Shown piece by piece: positions 59,256 to 64,000 of a stretch of DNA of 64,000 nucleotides (its first letter is position 1; each line of letters begins with the position of its first letter). The notes under the pieces were generated by a model, which had not been told where the DNA came from, did no database searches, and was given only the letters and a program-made list of their open reading frames with translations. A program made the position numbers and the translations under genes. Source of the stretch: Paenibacillus sp. DMB5 (GTDB lineage Bacteria > Bacillota > Bacilli > Paenibacillales > Paenibacillaceae); the NCBI RefSeq assembly GCF_001517085.1, contig NZ_LRAC01000128.1, forward strand, positions 32,319 to 96,318, written 5' to 3'.

Positions 59256-60118
59256 AAATTCAAATCAACCACACAACCACCTATTCATATCCGGAGCCGG
59301 TTACGGACAGTGTCAATGAAATCCGGCTGACCCCGCGCACCAATTACCGGCAGTCCTGCTACCATCATGAGGTGGAGGTGACTCCAGCGGCGCATCTTTT
59401 AACGTACGAGGATTTTTTCGGCAACCGGGTGCACGCTTATTCAGTGAATAAGCCGCATACAGAGATGGTGATTCATACCAAGGCGACTGTCGTGACACTT
59501 GATAAAGCACAGGGTGCCGACCTCCCGCATATCCCGCTCGCAGATCAGGTTAAGCTGCTGAATGACGAAAAGTTCCAGAACCGTTATATTGAATTCATTC
59601 TGCCAACCCGTTACACGGAGGTTACGCCGGAGCTGGTGGAGTTCGCGTCCCAGCACCCTTTTGATGAAGCGGATGATATGTATGCCTGGACCAAAAAGCT
59701 GTCCTCGACGATCTATGAGCAGTTTACCTACGATCCCGAAGCGACAAGCGTGAATACTACGGTCAAAAAAGCGCTCAAGCTCAAGCGCGGCGTCTGCCAG
59801 GATTATGCCCATCTGATGATCGCCGTCTGCCGGAGTGTCGGGCTTCCTTCACGGTATGTCAGCGGATACCATTTTGTCGGTGATCTGCAGGGCGGTAACG
59901 CCGATTTCGAGCAGGCCTCCCATGCCTGGGTCGAAACGCATATACCCGGAACGGGCTGGCTTGGCTTTGATCCGACCAATAATGCGGAAGTGAACTGGCG
60001 CTACATCAAGCTGGGCCATGGCCGGGATTACAAGGATATTGTACCGGTAAAGGGTGTTTACCGCGGCGGAGCCGGGACACTTAGCGTCAAGGTGGATGTG
60101 CGTAAGCTGGACAGCTGA
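59252..60118 (+). CDS. Transglutaminase-like cysteine protease family protein
   Basis: 288 aa. N-terminal beta domain (~1-80, bacterial transglutaminase-like N) and the core with catalytic Cys in LKRGVCQDYAHLMIAVCRSV (near 176), His in ASHAWVETHI (near 228) and Asp in GFDPTNN (near 243). Family members hydrolyse or form amide bonds. With the ATP-grasp and alpha-E genes it could make and cut a peptide tag; the chemistry is inferred. Confidence 0.92.
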   Translation: MKIQINHTTTYSYPEPVTDSVNEIRLTPRTNYRQSCYHHEVEVTPAAHLLTYEDFFGNRVHAYSVNKPHTEMVIHTKATVVTLDKAQGADLPHIPLADQVKLLNDEKFQNRYIEFILPTRYTEVTPELVEFASQHPFDEADDMYAWTKKLSSTIYEQFTYDPEATSVNTTVKKALKLKRGVCQDYAHLMIAVCRSVGLPSRYVSGYHFVGDLQGGNADFEQASHAWVETHIPGTGWLGFDPTNNAEVNWRYIKLGHGRDYKDIVPVKGVYRGGAGTLSVKVDVRKLDS

Positions 60119-60160
60119 GCGCAAGTAGTGCGGCAGGTACGGAAGACGCTGCTAATGTTA

Positions 60161-60186
60161 AGCCCCACGTTGTGGGGGCTTTTAAG
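60161..60186 (+). terminator. Terminator of the ATP-grasp operon
   Basis: AAGCCCCAC pairs with GTGGGGGCTT and is followed by TTAA. Confidence 0.75.
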
Positions 60187-60207
60187 TTTATACTATCGGG
60201 AGAAGGG

Positions 60208-60273
60208 ATGGCTGAAATGAAGGGCAAAAATGCCTTTGATTTCGCCGAACTGGACGAAATGATTAGTAAGTAA
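60208..60273 (+). CDS. 21-aa micropeptide candidate
   Basis: Starts at ATG 60208 after GGGAGAAGGG. The product begins MAEMKGKNAFDF and ends ELDEMISK: polar, acidic and helical, without a signal peptide. A TATACT -10-like box (60190-60195) lies between the operon terminator and the ribosome binding site. No family is recognised. It might be an independent micropeptide or a substrate of the ATP-grasp system; both are inference. Confidence 0.35.
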   Translation: MAEMKGKNAFDFAELDEMISK

Positions 60274-60313
60274 AAGGGCATTAAGCCGGCATCGGGCGCC
60301 TGCTATGGCACGC

Positions 60314-60356
60314 TTGCACAAAGTTTGTGCAAAATTTGCACAAGGGTGATTATAAT
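60314..60356 (+). promoter_or_regulatory. Operator array and promoter of the SDR gene
   Basis: TTGCACAAAGTTTGTGCAA (60314-60332) is a perfect 9+1+9 palindrome; a third half-site TTTGCACAA follows (60335-60343). A TATAAT lies at 60351-60356. The repeats occupy the -35 region, so a dimeric regulator not encoded here is expected to act on this gene. Confidence 0.6.
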
Positions 60357-60423
60357 TGAGCCGCAATTGGGTAATCTTGAAACAGAATCACGAATATGGA
60401 TGATGTGGAAGGAGAGTGTGCAT

Positions 60424-61233
60424 ATGAGCCCAAATATAGCTAAAAAACAGCGGTTTATCGGTAAAACAGCCATAATTACAGGTGCGGGCTCCGGGATCGG
60501 CAGAGCGGCAGCGATCCAGATGGCGCGCGAAGGCGCCAATGTAGCTCTTTTTGACCTGGTTAACGAACGCACATCGGTGCTGGAGCAGAAGCTGAACAAG
60601 CTGCGCAAGGATTGCGCACTGGCCATTGATGTCGATACCTCTGATGCTGAACGGATGGAGGAAGCGGTGCGCAGAACGATTGAGCATTTTGGCAGCCTGG
60701 ATATTGTTTTTGCCAACGCGGGAATTAACGGTGTGGTCGGGCCGATCGAGGAGCTGAGCCTGACGGATTGGCAGCATACGATCAACGTGAACCTGACCGG
60801 AACGTTCCTGACACTCAAATATACGATTCCGCATCTCAAGGAAAAAGGCAAGGGCAGTATTATTATTACAAGCTCCATTAACGGAAATACACGGTTTACG
60901 AGCTTTGGCTGGTCACCATACAGCACGACCAAGGCGGGTCAGGTGGCTTTTGCCAAAATGGCTGCGCTGGAGCTGGCCAAATTCAAAATCCGCGTCAACG
61001 TTATCTGTCCGGGTGCGATCTCTACCAATATTGATGAATCAACTGAATTCAATGAAGAGGTAGAAGAAATCATCATCCCGATTGAATTCCCGGAAGGAGC
61101 CCAGCCGCTGGCTGACGGCCCAGGTAAGCCGGAGAATGTAGCCGATCTGGTCTCTTTCCTCGCTTCCGATGAATCCATTCATATTACCGGGGCGCAGATA
61201 GTCATTGATGGTGCAGAGTCACTGTTAAGCTAA
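60424..61233 (+). CDS. SDR-family oxidoreductase
   Basis: 269 aa. Nucleotide loop TGAGSGIGRAAAIQ (near 20), NAG (near 97), catalytic serine in TSSINGN and YxxxK in YSTTKAG (near 165). Classical SDR of the glucose-dehydrogenase/3-oxoacyl reductase type; the substrate is not predictable. AAGGAG precedes ATG 60424. Regulated by the palindromic sites upstream. Confidence 0.9.
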   Translation: MSPNIAKKQRFIGKTAIITGAGSGIGRAAAIQMAREGANVALFDLVNERTSVLEQKLNKLRKDCALAIDVDTSDAERMEEAVRRTIEHFGSLDIVFANAGINGVVGPIEELSLTDWQHTINVNLTGTFLTLKYTIPHLKEKGKGSIIITSSINGNTRFTSFGWSPYSTTKAGQVAFAKMAALELAKFKIRVNVICPGAISTNIDESTEFNEEVEEIIIPIEFPEGAQPLADGPGKPENVADLVSFLASDESIHITGAQIVIDGAESLLS

Positions 61234-61384
61234 GACAGTAAAGCAAGCTGCAAAATATAAGGTTTAAGCTGCAGCCATACTTCGGGAGATATAACCGGGG
61301 TAGGGCTGCTTGTGATGCGCAGGGTTGTAAAGTGAGCAGGGTATGGTAAAATCTGTGCATACTATGAATCTGAAGGAGGGTCCT

Positions 61385-61729
61385 ATGAATCAGGAAGTTA
61401 CTGATTTTATCAATAGTGTAAAACAGCCTTGGCAAATGGAGATCTGTAGCATGCTGCGTCAGCTCGTTCATGATTCTATTCCGGATGTGCAGGAACGTAT
61501 ACAGTACGGCAAGCCGCATTTTCTCAAAAACGGCAAGTATGCTGCGGTGATAACAACTGCGAAGGGATGGGTTACCTTTACTATTTTTAATGCAGCAGGA
61601 CTTGAAGTGCCGGAAGGTGTGTTCGAGCCCGGAAAGCCGGAACGGTTAACAGCCAAGCTGCTGGAGGGGAAGCCGGTTGATTATAAGCTGTTTGCTGGCC
61701 TGCTGAAGCAGGCTTCTGCTGAACTGTAA
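61385..61729 (+). CDS. DUF1801 family protein
   Basis: 114 aa. Typical features: YDxFI-type start VTDFINSVKQPWQMEICSML, then PDVQERIQYGKPHFLKNGKY and a C-terminal helical end. Function unknown for the family (YdhG/YjbR-like fold). GGAGGG five bases before the ATG. Confidence 0.85.
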   Translation: MNQEVTDFINSVKQPWQMEICSMLRQLVHDSIPDVQERIQYGKPHFLKNGKYAAVITTAKGWVTFTIFNAAGLEVPEGVFEPGKPERLTAKLLEGKPVDYKLFAGLLKQASAEL

Positions 61730-61756
61730 GTATGCAATAGGAGAGGGGATGGGCCG

Positions 61757-62146
61757 ATGCTGTCATGGCTGGCGGAGCAACGGATTCAGGAGGCAATGAG
61801 AAACGGGGAATTTGCAGATTTGCCGGGGCATGGCAAGCCGCTGGAGCTCGAAGATCTGTCAGGCGTTCCCGAAGAGCTGCGGATGTCGTTCAAGATTATG
61901 AAAAATGCCGGGATTCTGCCGGAAGAGCTGACTTTGCGGGCGGAATGCGTGACTTTGGAAGAATTATTGGCAGCCTGCCGCAACAGCGGAAATGCTAACT
62001 CATCTGAGCAGAGATCCCTTGAATCCAAGCTGTCTTTAAAAAGATTGCGCCTGGAGCAACTGCTGCGTGATCGCGGTCTGGAGAGTAGCAGCATTTTTAC
62101 AGAGTACGGGGATCGGATCCGTCAGCGGCTGTCAGATCAGGAATAA
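61757..62146 (+). CDS. DUF1992 (DnaJ-homologue C28-like) protein
   Basis: 129 aa. Family start SWLAEQRIQEAMRNGEFADL then PGHGKPLELEDLSGVPEELR is diagnostic of DUF1992. GAGAGGGG precedes the ATG. No J domain. Function unknown; 27 bases after DUF1801, so possibly co-transcribed. Confidence 0.88.
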   Translation: MLSWLAEQRIQEAMRNGEFADLPGHGKPLELEDLSGVPEELRMSFKIMKNAGILPEELTLRAECVTLEELLAACRNSGNANSSEQRSLESKLSLKRLRLEQLLRDRGLESSSIFTEYGDRIRQRLSDQE

Positions 62147-62225
62147 TAGCATTCAGTGCGCACGGTTCACAGGGCTGTGTGCACTTTTTATAGATTAAGG
62201 GTCAGAAATAATACGGAGGTGTCAG

Positions 62226-62710
62226 ATGCAGGTCCGTAATTCTACTTATAATATCGGAATTGTAGCTACGCACGGAAAATTCATCGGGTACATAAGCAGG
62301 CGGCAAACTTGTTATTATTGATATCGATGACGGTATTTTTTGCGCGGTCAGTCCGGATTGCGTTACCCTGACAGGAGTGATCCGCAAGCTGGCGGCCCAT
62401 CAGGCTGCCAAGGGAGGAAACCGTTATGTCGGTCGGACGATTCCGCGGCTTTTGGCAGAGTGCGGTTATACGGATGTTGATATGGATGCAATTCAGCATA
62501 GTGACCTGCACGGCAGGGAAGGCTTTAGGCGGCAGTTCGACATCAACCGGTATACGGTCTTTTTTTGAAAAAGGGATTATAAATGAAGAGGAATATAATC
62601 AGCTTAAACAGGCATGCGAGAATTTGAACAGTTCCCCGGATGCTTACGCGATGATGACCTTTGTTATGGCCTGCGGCAAAAAGCCGGAGGTTTCCTCAGG
62701 AACCGCTTGA
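62226..62710 (+). pseudogene. SAM-dependent methyltransferase remnant
   Basis: An intact ATG with GGAGGTGTC begins a 31-codon frame (MQVRNSTYNIGIVA...), then the C-terminal half of a methyltransferase continues in other frames: GGKLVIIDIDDGIF, GNRYVGRTIPRLLAECGY and FEKGIINEEEYNQLKQ. The SAM-binding part between them is missing, and a T run (T7 near 62562) shifts the frame again. A large internal deletion plus frameshifts, so not functional. Confidence 0.65.
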
Positions 62711-62799
62711 AATCCCGGACCGTTTCGCCCATGCTATAAGAGGCGTCTGGTAATTCAACCAGAGTGCACATAAGACAGACAAAGTTATGGAGATACAGA

Positions 62800-64000
62800 A
62801 TGAAACAGCTTCCGATTATGCAGGTGCTTCCTGACCTGAAGAAAATACTATCCGTCAGCACAGCTGCAGTACTTATCGCTGAACCCGGTGCAGGGAAGAC
62901 GACGGGAACGCCGCCGGCTTTTCTGGATGAGCCGTGGATGGCGGGCAAAACGATATTAATGCTGGAGCCGAGAAGACTGGCTGCCCGTTCAGCAGCTGTA
63001 TATATGGCAGCTTGCCTTGGAGAACAAGTAGGACAGACTGTGGGTTACCGGATGCGGATGGACAGCAAAGTAAGCAGACATACCCGTATAACAGTTGTTA
63101 CCGAAGGCGTCCTGACACGGATGCTGCAAAGTGATCCCTCGCTTGGTGATGTGGGACTTGTCATATTTGACGAGTTCCATGAACGGAGCCTTCACGCTGA
63201 TCTGGGCCTGGCGCTGGCGCTTGAGGCGCAGTCTGTGCTGCGCGAAGATCTGCGGATTCTCATCATGTCGGCTACCCTGGATGCTGAGCGGGTATCTGCT
63301 CTGCTCGGCGGAGCAGCCATCGTCGATTGTCCCGGACGGACGTTCCCGGTGGAGACAATCTATGCACCCGCCGGTAATGACGCAACGCTTGAACAATCTG
63401 CAGCTTCCGCAGTACGCCGCGCTTTGGCGGAACAGCCGGGCGATGTGCTGGTCTTCCTGCCCGGAGAGCGGGAGATCCGCCGGACTGAGCGCGAGCTTGC
63501 CGGCGGCAGCCTTCCTGCGGGCACGATTCTGCGGCCGCTGTACGGCCAGCTTCCGCAGGCCCAGCAGGATGCTGCTGTGGCTGCCGCTGTGCCCGGCCAG
63601 CGCAAGGTGGTGCTGGCGACCTCGATCGCCGAGACAAGCCTGACGATTGAAGGGGTACGCACGGTAATTGATACCGGCCTGCGGCGCACCCAGGTGTTTT
63701 CGCCGCGCACCGGAATGCCGCGGCTCACAACCGTGCCGGTATCCAAGGCATCGGCGGACCAGCGGCGCGGCCGGGCAGGCCGGACTGCACCCGGAGCCTG
63801 CTACAGGCTCTGGAGCAGGGAGGAGCATGCCCGGCTTCCGGAGGACAACGTGCCGGAAATGCTTGAGACCGACCTGGCCCAGCTCGCCCTGGAGCTGGCG
63901 CTGTGGGGCGTGCGCGATCCTGCCGCGCTGCCCTGGCTGGACCCGCCGCCCGCTGCGCCTTACGCGCAGGGTACGGCATTCTGCTGCGCCAGCTCGGCGC
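62800..64000 (+). CDS. hrpB: ATP-dependent helicase HrpB, partial
   Basis: The first ~400 residues of a DEAH/RHA helicase. Walker A AEPGAGKTTGTPPA, DEFHERSLHADLG (DEFH form), SATLDAER and the motif VI QRRGRAGR are visible. RNA helicase-like; HrpB roles vary. The window ends inside it. The end near 63957 shifts frame (GCGCC for GCGGCC, giving ILLRQLG), so the true protein probably reads on in another frame. ATG 62800 is 90 bases after the methyltransferase remnant. Confidence 0.85.
   Translation, partial: MKQLPIMQVLPDLKKILSVSTAAVLIAEPGAGKTTGTPPAFLDEPWMAGKTILMLEPRRLAARSAAVYMAACLGEQVGQTVGYRMRMDSKVSRHTRITVVTEGVLTRMLQSDPSLGDVGLVIFDEFHERSLHADLGLALALEAQSVLREDLRILIMSATLDAERVSALLGGAAIVDCPGRTFPVETIYAPAGNDATLEQSAASAVRRALAEQPGDVLVFLPGEREIRRTERELAGGSLPAGTILRPLYGQLPQAQQDAAVAAAVPGQRKVVLATSIAETSLTIEGVRTVIDTGLRRTQVFSPRTGMPRLTTVPVSKASADQRRGRAGRTAPGACYRLWSREEHARLPEDNVPEMLETDLAQLALELALWGVRDPAALPWLDPPPAAPYAQGTAFCCASSA

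Noticed and set aside
1..64000. tRNA, rRNA, CRISPR array, insertion sequence or transposase
   Set aside because: None recognised on reading both strands; repeats found are only hairpins and operators.

Overview
The window reads as chromosome of a Paenibacillus-like, spore-forming, low-to-mid-GC Firmicute. The support is the housekeeping block ylbJ - ylbL - tmcAL(ylbM) - yceD - rpmF - fapR - plsX - fabH - fabD - fabG - acpP - fabF - rnc - smc - ftsY (about 38.5-56.4 kb), strong AGGAGG-type ribosome binding sites, frequent TTG/GTG starts, a FapR operator, Fur boxes, a YjcZ-type sporulation miniprotein with a sigma-K-like promoter, and an Agr-type peptide signalling locus. No rRNA, tRNA, CRISPR array or complete insertion sequence was recognised.

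Layout. 0-8.7 kb: metallophosphoesterase, DUF975 membrane protein, a small unknown protein, serine hydrolase, chemoreceptor and a secreted propeller-like protein. 8.9-11 kb: a Fur-controlled iron locus where an AraC regulator runs without a stop codon into an iron-siderophore lipoprotein that has its own promoter, Fur box and start. 11-15.2 kb: PilZ protein, then TetR regulator plus amino-acid (probably cystine) ABC importer plus OsmC protein. 15.4-22.9 kb: sulfurtransferase, kinase-like phosphotransferase, DinB protein, an AT-rich regulator/hydrolase pair, a broken phosphotransferase, photolyase and a beta/gamma-crystallin-like protein. 23-26.6 kb: two ABC-2 transporters around a YtrA-type GntR regulator. 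26.7-30 kb: second PilZ protein, pentapeptide-repeat protein and a membrane diguanylate cyclase. 30-32.5 kb: a 41-aa small protein, a phage-like lysin/holin pair, a beta-rich protein and the YjcZ-like miniprotein. 32.5-37.4 kb: acetyltransferase, secreted hydrolase, Agr-like locus and stalk-domain protein. 38.5-56.4 kb: core genes as above. 56.7-60.1 kb: ATP-grasp / alpha-E / transglutaminase operon. 60.2-64 kb: micropeptide, SDR, two small DUF proteins, a methyltransferase remnant and the start of hrpB.

The most unusual system is at 34.9-36.6 kb: an AgrC-sensor-like membrane protein with no kinase domain, AgrB (broken by one base in a T tract), AgrD with a serine where the ring cysteine normally sits, and a LytTR regulator with no receiver domain. 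Second is the AraC/lipoprotein continuous frame.

A caution applies throughout. At least eight reading frames are interrupted by small indels: phosphotransferase remnant, phr, pentapeptide gene, agrB, tmcAL, rnc, methyltransferase remnant and hrpB. Several fit loss of one or two bases from short homopolymer runs, and two lie in widely conserved genes. Uncorrected sequencing errors are therefore a serious alternative to real gene decay, and they also bear on the agrB break and the missing AraC stop codon.
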